64,000 nucleotides of DNA from Chlorobiota bacterium. Its GTDB lineage: Bacteria; Bacteroidota; Ignavibacteria; OLB7. The stretch is from positions 2,579,001-2,643,000 of the forward strand of contig CP065014.1 of NCBI GenBank assembly GCA_016700335.1, read 5' to 3'. Shown here in pieces: positions 1 through 9,928 of the stretch (position 1 is the first letter of the stretch; each line of letters begins with the position of its first letter). The position numbers were made by a program, and so were the translations under genes. The notes under the pieces were generated by a model. It saw only the letters and a program-made list of their open reading frames with translations. It was not told where the DNA came from and did not search any database.

Positions 1-928
1 CAAATTTAGTTCCGTTTTCATCTATAGGAGTAAGTGATTCAATCATTAAATTTTTACAACTATTACCCGTTGTTGCACCAGCTTGATCTGAAAATACTCT
101 ACCTCTAGAATTTCCAGATACTACTCCAACTGGTTTGGATGCTGTTATTCTTGTTCCAGCTAAGTCATATGTATTTCCACCAAATCCTGAAATTGTTGTA
201 TCTACTTTAGCAGTAAATTGAAATACTTCATCAGCATTCAATGTTATAACGTATCCTTCTTCCGGCTCAGGATCTAATGGACATTTTGGGGTAAAACTAA
301 CTATAGTGTTATCATGAGCAGCCATAATTAGAACTTCAGCAGGTGCTCCAGATAAATTAAATCCAATTGTTGTTGTTGCATCCTTAGGGTTTGTTACGAA
401 AGCAGTATTAACAACAACCTCAGACGGTGTTGTTGCAGCAAAATAATCAAATCCCCATGCTTCAACAGGTAATGCTGTATACATTTCGGATCCATGTTTG
501 GTAGAAACATATACATAAACAATAACAGGGAACTCAGCCTCTACCCTTAATGCTGCCATGCTCTTAACTCCACTAAGTATAGTTATTGGATTAGCTACTT
601 TAGCAATCCCAGTCATCATATCAACTTGTTGGAATTTTTTTGCATCAATCTGATAATTCCTAACTTGACCTCCTCCTGGTGTTATTACTTTAACCTTATT
701 ATTCACTTGTGAGTAAATGTAAATTGCAGCCTCATCAGTTTGACCACTTTTAGAATTTGTATCTGCAATATTTGCAACTGTAGTATCTGGTATTGCAATT
801 ATAAAATATTTTCCCATTGAAAATTCATCAGGAGCTGAAGTTTGAGCTGAAGAGTAATTATTTAATAATAAAAACCCAATTAGCATTAGCAAAGGAAAAA
901 ATAATTTAGTTGTAATTTTAGAATTCAT
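1..928 (-). CDS. IgGFc-binding-type secreted surface protein, 5' part only
   Basis: Reading the minus strand from an ATG at 926-928 gives an open frame of 309 codons that runs off the window, so the C-terminus is missing. It starts with a basic, hydrophobic signal peptide of about 28 residues ending SSAQ. The following beta-rich sequence has the features I associate with the IgGFc-binding N-terminal domain seen in large Bacteroidota surface proteins: alternating strands, a PVEAWGFDYF stretch, a segment about deposition of values in the cell context (AAHDNTIV), and a KPVGVVSGNSRG motif. The visible part has no membrane anchor, so it is probably exported and may carry a sorting domain in the unseen end. 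The family assignment rests on motif recognition; the gene and its export signal are certain. Confidence 0.7.
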   Translation of the reverse strand, partial: MNSKITTKLFFPLLMLIGFLLLNNYSSAQTSAPDEFSMGKYFIIAIPDTTVANIADTNSKSGQTDEAAIYIYSQVNNKVKVITPGGGQVRNYQIDAKKFQQVDMMTGIAKVANPITILSGVKSMAALRVEAEFPVIVYVYVSTKHGSEMYTALPVEAWGFDYFAATTPSEVVVNTAFVTNPKDATTTIGFNLSGAPAEVLIMAAHDNTIVSFTPKCPLDPEPEEGYVITLNADEVFQFTAKVDTTISGFGGNTYDLAGTRITASKPVGVVSGNSRGRVFSDQAGATTGNSCKNLMIESLTPIDENGTKF

Positions 929-1154
929 CAATTTGTGAATAAATATATTTGTAAAAGATTAATTTTGAAATTCAAGTGAATAAAACATTAGGCAGACTAT
1001 TCAGTTATTCAAGACACAAAAATAACACTTAAAGTTACACTGATTTTCCAAATTAATTGTTTTTAAGATTATTATTGTGTTTATCTAACAGTTTATTATC
1101 AATATGAATTCACAACTTATATTGTTATACATCTTAAATGAATTTAATATTCTA

Positions 1155-1162
1155 TATTTTTG
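1155..1162 (+). promoter_or_regulatory. Possible -7 box (TAnnTTTG) upstream of the MATE gene
   Basis: TATTTTTG matches the Bacteroidota -7 consensus and lies 19 bases before the MATE start codon. No TTG or TTTG is found at the usual 17-20 base distance upstream, so only half of the promoter signature is present. Confidence 0.3.
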
Positions 1163-1181
1163 ACAACTAAATGCGTAAAGA

Positions 1182-2516
1182 ATGAGATTAAAAATTTTCT
1201 CTGAAATTAAAGCGATGACAAAACTTGCATTGCCAGTAGTTGCAGATAATCTAGCAAGTATGGGTGCAGGTGTTGTAGCTGTTTTATTAGCTGGTAGAAT
1301 AAATAAAGAGAGTCTTGGTGCTTTAGGTATTGGTTCTTCTTTATTATTCTTTTTTTTAGTATTTGGATTTTCTACAATTTCAGGAATCGTACCTATTGTT
1401 GCTCAAGCCTTTGGTGCAAACAGAAAAATTGAAATTGAGGAATCTACAGCTCAAGGATTTTGGGTTGCAATTTTACTTTCAGTTATTGGATTTGTTATTT
1501 TAAGATACTCAGAAAATATTTTAATTTATTCAGGGCAAAATTTGGCTACAGCTAAACTTGCATCACAATATATTTTTGCAGGGAGTTTTGGAATATTCTC
1601 AGGGATGTTCTATTCAGTTCTTAGGTCATTTATTTTGGGGTTAGGTAAATCAAGATTAACAATGATTATTGCTTTCTCTGGCTTTTTAACTAATTCTATA
1701 ACTGCATATATTTTAGTAACTGGTAAATTTGGGTTCAACAAATATGGTATTATTGGTTGTGGTTATGCATTCTCAACTGCAGTAACTATGGAGTTAATTA
1801 TTTGTTTCTTTATTGTTTCATTTAATAAAGAATTTCAAATCTATAATTTCAGAAAGTACATTTTAATTCCAAATTATACCAATATAATTACTTTGTTAAA
1901 ACTTGGTTTGCCAATTGCAATTTCAGCCAGCCTTGAGTATGGTGTGTTTAATTTTGTTAACTTGTTAATGGGCAGGTTAGGTACGGTTCCTTTAGCTTCT
2001 CATCAAATTGCCATAAATGTTGCAGCCTTAACTTTTATGGTGCCTTGGGGTATTTCTATTGCAACTTCAACAAGAGTTGGACATGCAATAGGTAGGGATG
2101 AACCTCACTCTGCTAAATTATCAGGTTGGGTTGGTATTTCTCTTGGGACAGGTTTTATGTTCCTTACAGCATTATCTTTTTTTCTTTTTTCAAAAGACAT
2201 TGTTGCTCTTTATTCAACTGATCTTGAAGTAATAAAATATTCTTCTAGCTTATTAATTATTGCTGGTGGATTTCAAATATTTGATGGTATTCAAGTAACT
2301 TCAGTTGGTGCTTCAAGAGGACTTAAGGATACTCAAAGACCAATGATTACTAATCTAATTTCCTATTGGTTGATTGGTTTGCCATTAGGTTATTTGTTAG
2401 CAATACACTTTAAATTTGGTGGATTTGGTTACTGGTTAGGTCTTACATTTGGGCTTATGATTGCAGCTATACTTCATACCTTAAGATTCAAATCTCTGAT
2501 TAACAAATTGATTTAA
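1182..2516 (+). CDS. MATE family multidrug/metabolite exporter
   Basis: This 444-residue protein is made almost entirely of hydrophobic helices, about twelve in two homologous halves, which is the length and plan of MATE (NorM/DinF) antiporters. Both halves have the family's recurring pattern: KLALPVVADNLASM near residue 14 at the first helix, and the matching KLGLPIAISASLEYG near residue 240 opening the second half. GTVPLASHQIAINVAALTFMVPWGIS is the strongly conserved helix-7/8 region of the DinF-like branch. It would sit in the inner membrane and export cationic compounds in exchange for Na+ or H+; the substrate cannot be told. It stands alone, followed by a 90-base gap before ispD. Confidence 0.9.
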   Translation: MRLKIFSEIKAMTKLALPVVADNLASMGAGVVAVLLAGRINKESLGALGIGSSLLFFFLVFGFSTISGIVPIVAQAFGANRKIEIEESTAQGFWVAILLSVIGFVILRYSENILIYSGQNLATAKLASQYIFAGSFGIFSGMFYSVLRSFILGLGKSRLTMIIAFSGFLTNSITAYILVTGKFGFNKYGIIGCGYAFSTAVTMELIICFFIVSFNKEFQIYNFRKYILIPNYTNIITLLKLGLPIAISASLEYGVFNFVNLLMGRLGTVPLASHQIAINVAALTFMVPWGISIATSTRVGHAIGRDEPHSAKLSGWVGISLGTGFMFLTALSFFLFSKDIVALYSTDLEVIKYSSSLLIIAGGFQIFDGIQVTSVGASRGLKDTQRPMITNLISYWLIGLPLGYLLAIHFKFGGFGYWLGLTFGLMIAAILHTLRFKSLINKLI

Positions 2517-2606
2517 ATTTAAGTATTAAGTTTTAATTTTAAATATTTAGTTATTTAAATTTGCTTAATTTATAATTAATTTTTTATCTAATTTTCAGTC
2601 ATTAAA

Positions 2607-3290
2607 TTGATTTCATTAATCATTCCATCTGCTGGAATTGGAAAACGTACTGGAAGTACAATTCCAAAACAATTTGTTCAAATTCATGGTTTACCTGTAA
2701 TTGCTCATACTGTTGCGGCATTTATTGGTATTGTTGATGAAGTAATTATATCTGTTGATAGTGAGTGGTTAATTTTTATTGAAGATTGGTTGGAGCAATA
2801 TAAAATATATTTCCAAAGTATTAAATATGTTATAGGTGGTTCTGAACGTCAGTATTCAATTGCTAATGCCATAAATTCTCTTGATGAAAAATGTTCTATT
2901 GTGTTGGTTCATGATGCTGCCAGACCAAACCCATCCAAAGAATTAATTCTTGAAGTAATTAATAAAGCATCTATTTATGATGGTGCATCACCTGGTTTAA
3001 TTCCTGCTGACACTATAAAAAAAGTTGTTAATGGTTTGTCAATAGAAACTTTAAAAAGGGATGAGCTTAGAGCAACACAAACCCCTCAAGGGTTTAAAGT
3101 TGAGGTTCTTAAAGCCGCATATAATAAAGCATTGAAGGACGAATATTTAGGAACTGACGATGCATCTTTAGTTGAAGCCAACGGAGGAAAAATATTTATT
3201 ACTCTCGGTGAATCTTCAAATATAAAAATTACATACCCAATTGATTTTATAGTTGCAGAATTAATTTTAAAGAATAAATCAATTGATTAA
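2607..3290 (+). CDS. ispD: 2-C-methyl-D-erythritol 4-phosphate cytidylyltransferase
   Basis: The enzyme transfers CMP from CTP to methylerythritol phosphate, the third step of the non-mevalonate isoprenoid pathway, in the cytoplasm. The 227 residues match the usual family length. Visible signatures are the nucleotide-binding loop AGIGKRTGSTIPKQF at residues 9-23, GGSERQYS at 77-84, the HDAARP motif at 102-107 and TQTPQGF near 157. The start codon is TTG at 2607; no in-frame ATG lies close by, and the start places the conserved ISLIIPSAG strand directly at the N-terminus. The 3' end overlaps the convergent TPR lipoprotein gene by four bases. Its product feeds isoprenoids including the menaquinone side chain, relevant to the menG cluster at 20.7-23.1 kb. 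Confidence 0.95.
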   Translation: MISLIIPSAGIGKRTGSTIPKQFVQIHGLPVIAHTVAAFIGIVDEVIISVDSEWLIFIEDWLEQYKIYFQSIKYVIGGSERQYSIANAINSLDEKCSIVLVHDAARPNPSKELILEVINKASIYDGASPGLIPADTIKKVVNGLSIETLKRDELRATQTPQGFKVEVLKAAYNKALKDEYLGTDDASLVEANGGKIFITLGESSNIKITYPIDFIVAELILKNKSID

Positions 3291-3868
3291 TTAGAACTAG
3301 GATTGTGAAGCATTTTTAATTTAATTTCTTCAACTGATTTGTTGTAAAATTCTTTTGCAATAACATAATTAGAATCTATTTTCAACACATTTTTAATCAA
3401 GTTTTTACCTTGAATCTCTTTTCCAGAAAGAATCAAATAAACCCCACACATAGTTGAATAGAATTTATAATTATCTTGGTTGGAACTCATTTTTTTAATT
3501 CTTATTTGAGAAATTTCTACCCCTTTATTATACTTAGAATTAGCCATTTCTTTATTTCCAGTCATTTCGTATAATAACCCTTCAAATACAATTGCTTCAG
3601 CATTTGTTGGCTCGTATTTTTCAATTGATAATAATTCTTTTAAAGCTTTTGGATAATCTCCTTTGCTCATAAAAATTCCAACTCTATTAAAATAAACAGC
3701 TGTGTTTGTTGAATCAAGTGATAATGAACTATCTGTTAAAGCCATTGATTCGTCTGGATTAATATCAAGTGAATCCATTGCTTGATTGTTTAATTTTCTA
3801 GCCTCTTCTTTAGCTGTATCAATACAAGAATTGAAAGAAATTAGAAGAAAAAATAAAAAATATCTCAA
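3287..3868 (-). CDS. TPR-containing lipoprotein
   Basis: The 193-residue product begins with a short hydrophobic signal and a lipobox ending FNS-Cys15, so it is likely a lipid-anchored envelope protein. Residues about 20-190 are helical with degenerate tetratricopeptide repeats; the clearest pairs are around AVYFNRVGIFMSKGDYPKAL and AEAIVFEGLLYEMTGNKE. TPR proteins of this kind scaffold other proteins; no specific partner is evident. It is monocistronic and convergent with ispD, with a four-base overlap and no terminator between them. Promoter region is the 110-base divergent gap shared with the copper ATPase gene. Confidence 0.8.
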   Translation of the reverse strand: MRYFLFFLLISFNSCIDTAKEEARKLNNQAMDSLDINPDESMALTDSSLSLDSTNTAVYFNRVGIFMSKGDYPKALKELLSIEKYEPTNAEAIVFEGLLYEMTGNKEMANSKYNKGVEISQIRIKKMSSNQDNYKFYSTMCGVYLILSGKEIQGKNLIKNVLKIDSNYVIAKEFYNKSVEEIKLKMLHNPSSN

Positions 3869-3965
3869 TTTAAAAACTTAATTTATAAGATTGGAATAAA
3901 ACCAGTGTATATAATAATAACTAACTTAAGTAAATACATTAAAATGAACTATAAAACAAATTCCT

Positions 3966-3973
3966 TATTTTTG
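3966..3973 (+). promoter_or_regulatory. Possible -7 box (TAnnTTTG) of the copper ATPase gene
   Basis: TATTTTTG ends five bases before the ATG, implying a nearly leaderless mRNA. At the expected -33 distance there is ATG instead of TTG, so the upstream half is weak. Confidence 0.35.
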
Positions 3974-3978
3974 TAAAT

Positions 3979-6264
3979 ATGAATATGGGCAATACAAATT
4001 ATACTTTTTCAATTGATGGAATGACCTGCAGTAGTTGTGTTGTTCGTGTTGAGAATGCAATTCGTTCAATTAATGGGGTTATAGATGTTTCTGTTAATCT
4101 TGCTAATCATAGTGCAAATGTAATTACTTCGAATGATACAATATATGATTCGATTAATGATAAAATAAAAAAAATTGGTTATAATTCTATTTTAATTGAA
4201 GATGACTATAAGTTAGAATCTGCTGCTAACAATCATTTAGTTATTGCTGAAAAAAGATTTTATTTATCATTGATTCCTGCAACATTAGTATTTTTTTCTG
4301 CAATGTTACCAATGATAATTCCAAGTTTTATGGATTTCTTTATGTACTATCAGAAAGAAATTATAATTTCTCAAGCTGTATTAACATTGTTTATTATTAT
4401 TTTTCCTGGAAGAATATTTTTTACAACCTCAATTAAAGGATTATTACATCTTTCAGTTGATATGAATACACTTGTTGCAATTGGGACTGGGGCAGCGTTT
4501 GTTTTTAGTACTTTTACTTTACTTATCAAAGGTGGTTATTTAATTACTTCCCTAGATATTTCATCACTCACTTTGCATGATATTTATTATGAGAGTTCTT
4601 CTGTGGTAATATGTTTAGTACTATTGGGAAGATGGCTCGAAGCCCGTGCTACTCACAGTTCTGCAGATGCAATAAAAGATTTAATTAAATTAAAACCTAA
4701 AATTGCACACAAAAAAATTGGTGAAAATGAATTTTCAGATGTTCCCATGGAATTTGTTTTACCAGATGATATATTGTTTGTTAAACCAGGCGAAGTTGTT
4801 CCAACTGATGGAATTATTGTAAGTGGGTTTTCTTCTATTGATGAATCTATGATTAATGGAGAGCCATTACCAAAAGATAAAGTTGTAAATGATAAAGTGA
4901 TTGGAGGAAGCATTAATTCAACTGGTTCTTTTTTGTTCAGGGCAACCGCTGAAATCAATAAAACCTTACTAGCTGGAATAATTAAAACTGTAAAACAAGC
5001 ACAATCTTCAAAACCCCCTGTTCAAAGAATTGCAGATAAAATTGCAAGTGTTTTTGTCCCTATTGTTTTGTTAATTGCTTTAGGAACTTTTTTTTATTGG
5101 TATTATTTTACAAGTGTAAACTTGGCTTACTCATTATTAAATGCAATTTCTGTTTTAGTTATTGCATGCCCATGTGCAATGGGATTGGCAGTACCTACTG
5201 CTGTAATTACTTCATCTGGCAATGCTGCTAAAAATGGAATTCTTATCAAAGATGCAGTTGCTTTAGAAAAAATTGGGAAAGTTAACTTGTTTGTTTTTGA
5301 CAAAACTGGAACTCTTACAATTGGGAAACCTCAAGTTATTGACGCTCAATCGTTTGGCAACTTAACTTTTGATGAGACTATGAGTTATGCTGCATCTGCT
5401 GAACAGCATTCAGAGCATCCTTTAGCTGTTGCTTTAGTAAATTTTGTAAAAGAAAAAAATTTACCTTTTTTTGAAACTACAAATTTTAATAGTGAAACTG
5501 GAGTTGGAGTTAGAGCTTTAGTAAACAATGAAAATGTTTTCGTTGGAAGGCGTGACTGGTTAGATAGAAGCAAGGCAGTTGAAAAACTTTTAAATGCTAT
5601 AGAATTAAACAAAAAATCTGGTGGTGTAGAGCTTTTTCCTTCTGAATTCAGATATGATGCCCCTCCTCAGTCAAGTGTAATCTGGATTGAAATATCAGGT
5701 ATTTTAAGTGGAGCAGTTGCAATGACAGATGTTGTAAAATCAAATGCTAAAGAAATTTTGAATGAAATAAAAATGTTAGGTAATGATATTGCAATGTTAA
5801 CCGGAGATTCATTTGAATCAGCTGAAAAGGTTGCACTGGAGTTAGATATTAAAAAATTTGCATCTGAAGTTCTTCCAAACGAAAAAAGTGATAAAGTAAT
5901 AGCACTTAAAACCCAAGATAAAATTATTGCAATGGTAGGAGATGGAATTAACGATGCTCCTGCTTTGGCTGTAGCAGACGTTGGAATTGCAATGGCTACA
6001 GGGACTGAAATTGCTATGCAAACTGCTCAGATTAGCATTCTTGGTGGTTCACTAGATAAAATTCCATTGCTTATAAAACTTTCAAGAAGAACAATGCGAA
6101 TAATAAAACAAAATTTATTCTGGGCATTTATTTATAATATAATTGGAATTCCATTAGCAGTGTTAGGTCTGCTTAACCCTATGATAGCTGGTGCTGCAAT
6201 GGCATTAAGCTCGGTATGTGTTGTATCCAACTCCTTAAGATTGAAAAAAAATATCAATAGTTAA
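3979..6264 (+). CDS. copA: Cu(I)-exporting P1B-type ATPase
   Basis: This 761-residue pump removes monovalent copper from the cytoplasm at the cost of ATP. One N-terminal heavy-metal-associated domain carries GMTCSSC (Cys17, Cys20). The membrane metal site is the Cys-Pro-Cys of TM6 (397-399). The phosphorylation site DKTGT is at Asp441, the SEHPLA nucleotide-binding motif is near residue 480, TGDS is in the P domain, and GDGINDAP is the hinge. The last two helices have FIYNIIGIP and ALSSVCVVSNSLRL, the YN and M/SS ligands that mark the Cu(I) (1B-1) subgroup rather than Zn or Co pumps. There is no copper chaperone or CopY/CsoR-like regulator next to it. A second start codon (Met3) is two codons downstream. 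Confidence 0.95.
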   Translation: MNMGNTNYTFSIDGMTCSSCVVRVENAIRSINGVIDVSVNLANHSANVITSNDTIYDSINDKIKKIGYNSILIEDDYKLESAANNHLVIAEKRFYLSLIPATLVFFSAMLPMIIPSFMDFFMYYQKEIIISQAVLTLFIIIFPGRIFFTTSIKGLLHLSVDMNTLVAIGTGAAFVFSTFTLLIKGGYLITSLDISSLTLHDIYYESSSVVICLVLLGRWLEARATHSSADAIKDLIKLKPKIAHKKIGENEFSDVPMEFVLPDDILFVKPGEVVPTDGIIVSGFSSIDESMINGEPLPKDKVVNDKVIGGSINSTGSFLFRATAEINKTLLAGIIKTVKQAQSSKPPVQRIADKIASVFVPIVLLIALGTFFYWYYFTSVNLAYSLLNAISVLVIACPCAMGLAVPTAVITSSGNAAKNGILIKDAVALEKIGKVNLFVFDKTGTLTIGKPQVIDAQSFGNLTFDETMSYAASAEQHSEHPLAVALVNFVKEKNLPFFETTNFNSETGVGVRALVNNENVFVGRRDWLDRSKAVEKLLNAIELNKKSGGVELFPSEFRYDAPPQSSVIWIEISGILSGAVAMTDVVKSNAKEILNEIKMLGNDIAMLTGDSFESAEKVALELDIKKFASEVLPNEKSDKVIALKTQDKIIAMVGDGINDAPALAVADVGIAMATGTEIAMQTAQISILGGSLDKIPLLIKLSRRTMRIIKQNLFWAFIYNIIGIPLAVLGLLNPMIAGAAMALSSVCVVSNSLRLKKNINS

Positions 6265-6475
6265 TATTTGATAATATTAACATTTTTTAATATGATAATT
6301 TATTATTGATTCTAATTCTAAAACATATTTTTAAAAAACTTTCAATATGATTTTAACTTACATTAATTTTGCTTAAAATTTTTACAAATTTAAGTTTACA
6401 CTTTCATATCAATTGTAATTTAGAACATAACCTTTAATGTTACATTTTAATTTTATTTACAAATTTAAATAATTA

Positions 6476-8530
6476 ATGAATAAATCCGTAAAATCGGTAG
6501 TTAAAAAGAAAGTATTACCAAAAGCCAAAAAAAACCAAAATTTGAATGGCTTACACAATTCGAAACAAAATGACAAATGGACAATTCAGGATTCTACTGA
6601 ATTATATAGTATAGATACTTGGGGGCATCCTTACTTTTCAATTAATAAAGCTGGAGACATTGCTGTCAGCCCAGTTTACAACTCTAAAATTGAAATAGAT
6701 ATCCATTCCATTGTTGAAGAAGTAAAAAAAAGAAAAATTCAATTGCCTTGTTTAATAAGGTTTCAAGATTTATTACATACTAGAGTAATTGAGTTAAATG
6801 AAAGTTTTAAAAAAGCAATAAAAGAATTTAATTATACAAATATTTACCAAGGTGTTTACCCTATAAAAGTAAATCAACTCGAAGAAGTTGTTTGTGAAAT
6901 TTTAGAAGCAGGAGAACCATATAATTTTGGAATAGAATGTGGTTCAAAAGCTGAACTTGTTGCTGCTTTAGCCTATTTAGAACGCGATAACATGCTCATG
7001 ATATGTAATGGATACAAAGATTCAACAATGATGAGAATGTTACTAATGGGGCAACAACTTGGCCAAAATGTTATTCCAATTATTGAAAAGTATAGAGAAT
7101 TTGAAGAAATTATTTTAGAGTCTTCAAAACTTGGCATTCAGCCTCAATTTGGCGTTAGAGTCAGGCTTTCTACTTCTGGAAGTGGCATTTGGGCAGAGTC
7201 TGGAGGTGATGATTCAAAATTTGGTGTTTCAATTAGTGATGCAGTTAAGATTGTAAATAAACTTAAGGAACTTAATTTAGAAGACTCATTCAAGTTAGTA
7301 CATTTTCATATTGGATCTCAAATTCAAGATGTAATAACAATGAAAAGTGCTGTAAAAGAAGCTACAAGAATTTACGCCAAATTGTATAAACTTGGTATGG
7401 GTGTCAAATATCTTGATGTTGGGGGTGGGCTTGGTATTAATTATGATGCACCAGAATCGGGTTTAAAGCAAGCAATCAATTACTCACTTCAAGAATATGT
7501 AAATGGAGTTGTTTATACCATAAAAGAAATTTGTGATATTGAGGAGGTTGTGCACCCAATAATTGTTACTGAAAGCGGAAGAGCTTTAACTGCTCATCAT
7601 TCTGTTCTTGTTGTGGGTGTTTTAGGAGAAACTCAAAAACATGAAGCAATTGAAATTCCTATTGTTTCAAATAATGATGTTCCTGCTGTCAGAGAATTAA
7701 ATGATGTAATTTTAACTTTAAATTCAATTACCTCAATTAAAGGTGAGAATCAACGAAAAGCAAGATTGTTAGAAGCTTATCATGATGCTGTTGAAAAAAG
7801 AACCGAAGCAGATCAGTTATTTTCACTTGGTTATATGTCACTTGAAGATAAAGCAAAAGCTGAACAGTTATATTGGATTGCTATGAATAAAATGAATGAA
7901 GTTCTTAATACTTTAGATAGAGATTATTTGCCGGCTGATTTGTATAATATTGAAGAACATCTTACTGATCAATATCTATGCGACTTCTCAGTATTTCAAA
8001 GCATATTAGATCATTGGGCAATTGGTCAGCTTTTTCCAATAATGCCAATTCACAGACTTAATGAAAAGCCTACTCAACGTGGAACTATTGTAGATTTAAC
8101 TTGTGATTCAGATGGTAAAGTTGATAAATTTATTTCTGAAGAAGGGGAACAAAATTATTTACCATTACACAAGCTAATAGATAACGAAGATTATTACCTT
8201 GGTTTCTTTTTAATGGGTGCTTATCAAGATATTTTGGGAGACATGCACAATTTGTTCGGTCGTGTAAATGAAGTTCATGTATATGCTGATAGTGATGAAC
8301 CTAATAATTTTTATATTGAAGAATATATCAGTGGAACAAAAGTTGTTGAAGCCCTTGGAATTGTTCAATATTTTCCTAGTGATTTAAAAAAACAAATTGA
8401 ATCTATTATTAGAAAACGTGTTAAAGCCAAAAAATTGAAACCTACTCAAGGCGTAGAATTTTTACATTTATATTCCAAAGCACTTGAAGAGTACACATAT
8501 TATAATTTTTGGAATAAAGAAAAAAAGTAA
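6476..8530 (+). CDS. speA: Biosynthetic arginine decarboxylase
   Basis: PLP-dependent fold-III enzyme converting arginine to agmatine, the first step of the agmatine route to putrescine. The 684 residues fit the SpeA family, which is longer than diaminopimelate or ornithine decarboxylases. The PLP-binding lysine is Lys131 in YPIKVNQ. Further family marks are FGIECGSKAEL, FHIGSQI (near 281), the glycine-rich phosphate loop LDVGGGLGINYD (near 316) and the C-terminal CDSDGK segment. About 40 residues at the N-terminus are Lys/Asn-rich and not part of the catalytic fold. No speB-type agmatinase is adjacent; the FAH-family gene starts about 100 bases downstream and may be cotranscribed. Confidence 0.95.
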   Translation: MNKSVKSVVKKKVLPKAKKNQNLNGLHNSKQNDKWTIQDSTELYSIDTWGHPYFSINKAGDIAVSPVYNSKIEIDIHSIVEEVKKRKIQLPCLIRFQDLLHTRVIELNESFKKAIKEFNYTNIYQGVYPIKVNQLEEVVCEILEAGEPYNFGIECGSKAELVAALAYLERDNMLMICNGYKDSTMMRMLLMGQQLGQNVIPIIEKYREFEEIILESSKLGIQPQFGVRVRLSTSGSGIWAESGGDDSKFGVSISDAVKIVNKLKELNLEDSFKLVHFHIGSQIQDVITMKSAVKEATRIYAKLYKLGMGVKYLDVGGGLGINYDAPESGLKQAINYSLQEYVNGVVYTIKEICDIEEVVHPIIVTESGRALTAHHSVLVVGVLGETQKHEAIEIPIVSNNDVPAVRELNDVILTLNSITSIKGENQRKARLLEAYHDAVEKRTEADQLFSLGYMSLEDKAKAEQLYWIAMNKMNEVLNTLDRDYLPADLYNIEEHLTDQYLCDFSVFQSILDHWAIGQLFPIMPIHRLNEKPTQRGTIVDLTCDSDGKVDKFISEEGEQNYLPLHKLIDNEDYYLGFFLMGAYQDILGDMHNLFGRVNEVHVYADSDEPNNFYIEEYISGTKVVEALGIVQYFPSDLKKQIESIIRKRVKAKKLKPTQGVEFLHLYSKALEEYTYYNFWNKEKK

Positions 8531-8633
8531 TGATTGAATTTATAAATCATTAATGTATTTTGAAATTAGAAATATGTTAATGATAAAACTTAATGAACAA
8601 ATAGAACATATAAAATTTATTTTAAAAATCAAA

Positions 8634-9638
8634 ATGAAATTAGTTACATTTATTGAAGAGAATGATGAACAATATTTAGGAATTATTCTAGATGATAAAA
8701 TTGTTAATTTATTTTTAGCAGGTCAGAGTTATTGCGAACTTTCAGGTGGAGCAGATGACTTTATGAAACTCGAGAACTTAGCCTCTATTAATGATTTCCT
8801 TTTTGGGGGAGATGAAGCAAAGGAGTTCTTAAATAAAGTTTTATCTTGGATGGAAAATCATCAAGATGAAACATCTGAATTATCAAAGCCTATTTCTGAA
8901 GTTGAATTATTAGCACCTATACCTCACCCAACTTCAATGCGAGATGGCTATGCATTCAGACAACACGTAGAAGCAGCTAGACGCAACAGAGGAGTTGAAA
9001 TGATACCAGAATTTGATCTTTTCCCTATTTTCTATTTTACAAACCATAATGCAGTTACTGGTCCTGGCGAAGTTGAAGTTATGCCATTGCATCTTGATAA
9101 ACTTGACTTTGAACTTGAATGTGCAATTGTAATTGGAAAAGAAGGTAGAAATATAAAAGCTGAAGATGCTGATGATTATGTATTTGGCTATACAATTATG
9201 AACGATTGGTCTGCTAGAACAATTCAATTCGAAGAAATGAAAATGAGTCTTGGACCAGCAAAAGGAAAAGATTTTGCAACCTCAATAGGACCATATATTT
9301 TAACTCGAGATGAAATGATAGAAAAGAGAATTCCAAGTGAAAAGGGTGAAAGATATGATTTGACTATGGTAACTAGAGTGAATGGAACTGAAGTTTCCAG
9401 AGGGAATCTTAAAGATATGACTTGGACTTTTGCTCAAATTATTGAACGTGCAAGTTATGGTACAACTCTTTATCCTGGAGATGTTATTGGCTCTGGGACG
9501 GTTGGTACAGGATGTTTTCTAGAACTAAATGGTTCTAAAATTACAGACAATTGGTGGCTAAAACCAGGTGATGTTGTTGAATGTGAAATTGATTTATTAG
9601 GTAATCTTAAAAATGAAATTTTCTTAGATTCCGTTTAA
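8634..9638 (+). CDS. Fumarylacetoacetate hydrolase (FAH) family protein
   Basis: The family hydrolyses or isomerises carbon-carbon bonds in 2-oxo/enol acids of aromatic catabolism, using a divalent metal. The frame is open from 8553, but the first 27 codons are low-complexity Ile/Lys/Asn-rich sequence. The ATG at 8634 gives MKLVTFIEENDEQYLGI, the normal first strand, and a 334-residue protein of the usual size, so I take 8634 as the start. Conserved marks are APIPHPTSMRDGYAFRQHV (near 95, catalytic His), metal-binding ELECAIVIGKEGRNI, NDWSARTIQ and SLGPAKGKDFATSIGP, then PGDVIGSGTVGTGC. The substrate is not defined; the closest functional labels are fumarylacetoacetase-like or 2-keto-hydratase-like. 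A strong terminator follows. Confidence 0.9.
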   Translation: MKLVTFIEENDEQYLGIILDDKIVNLFLAGQSYCELSGGADDFMKLENLASINDFLFGGDEAKEFLNKVLSWMENHQDETSELSKPISEVELLAPIPHPTSMRDGYAFRQHVEAARRNRGVEMIPEFDLFPIFYFTNHNAVTGPGEVEVMPLHLDKLDFELECAIVIGKEGRNIKAEDADDYVFGYTIMNDWSARTIQFEEMKMSLGPAKGKDFATSIGPYILTRDEMIEKRIPSEKGERYDLTMVTRVNGTEVSRGNLKDMTWTFAQIIERASYGTTLYPGDVIGSGTVGTGCFLELNGSKITDNWWLKPGDVVECEIDLLGNLKNEIFLDSV

Positions 9639-9673
9639 ATTTATATTTTTCATTTTAAATTTATATTTTCTTT

Positions 9674-9713
9674 TATCTCCCTTTTGATAAATCAGAAGGG
9701 AGATATTTTTTTT
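9674..9713 (+). terminator. Rho-independent terminator after the FAH-family gene
   Basis: A perfect 10-bp stem (9674-9683 with 9696-9705, sequence TATCTCCCTT/AAGGGAGATA) closes a 12-base loop and is followed directly by eight T. It lies 36 bases after the stop codon. Confidence 0.9.
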
Positions 9714-9928
9714 AAAATTCATAAATTTTAATAAAAGTAGTTTAATATGTAAAAAGATTATCTAAGGATTTTTCATTTTACTTTACTTCAAGTATTATTT
9801 TCTAATTTGAAGAATAATTTCATCAAACTATTACTATTTTAGTAACCTAATGTTTTCATTTTTTTTATAAAATTCTTTCTTTAAATGCTTTAAAAATATT
9901 TTTTTTAATAACTTAAACAGTATTCAAT

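Noticed and set aside
4653..4958. 101-codon minus-strand frame inside the copper ATPase gene, plus other short antisense frames (5385-5612, 8934-9227, 13386-13628, 42118-42420, 57092-57352).
   Set aside because: They lie entirely within well-supported genes and have no domain, signal peptide or leader of their own.
8553..8633. N-terminal extension of the FAH-family gene to 8553.
   Set aside because: The 27 extra codons are low-complexity and not part of the family; ATG 8634 starts the conserved first strand.
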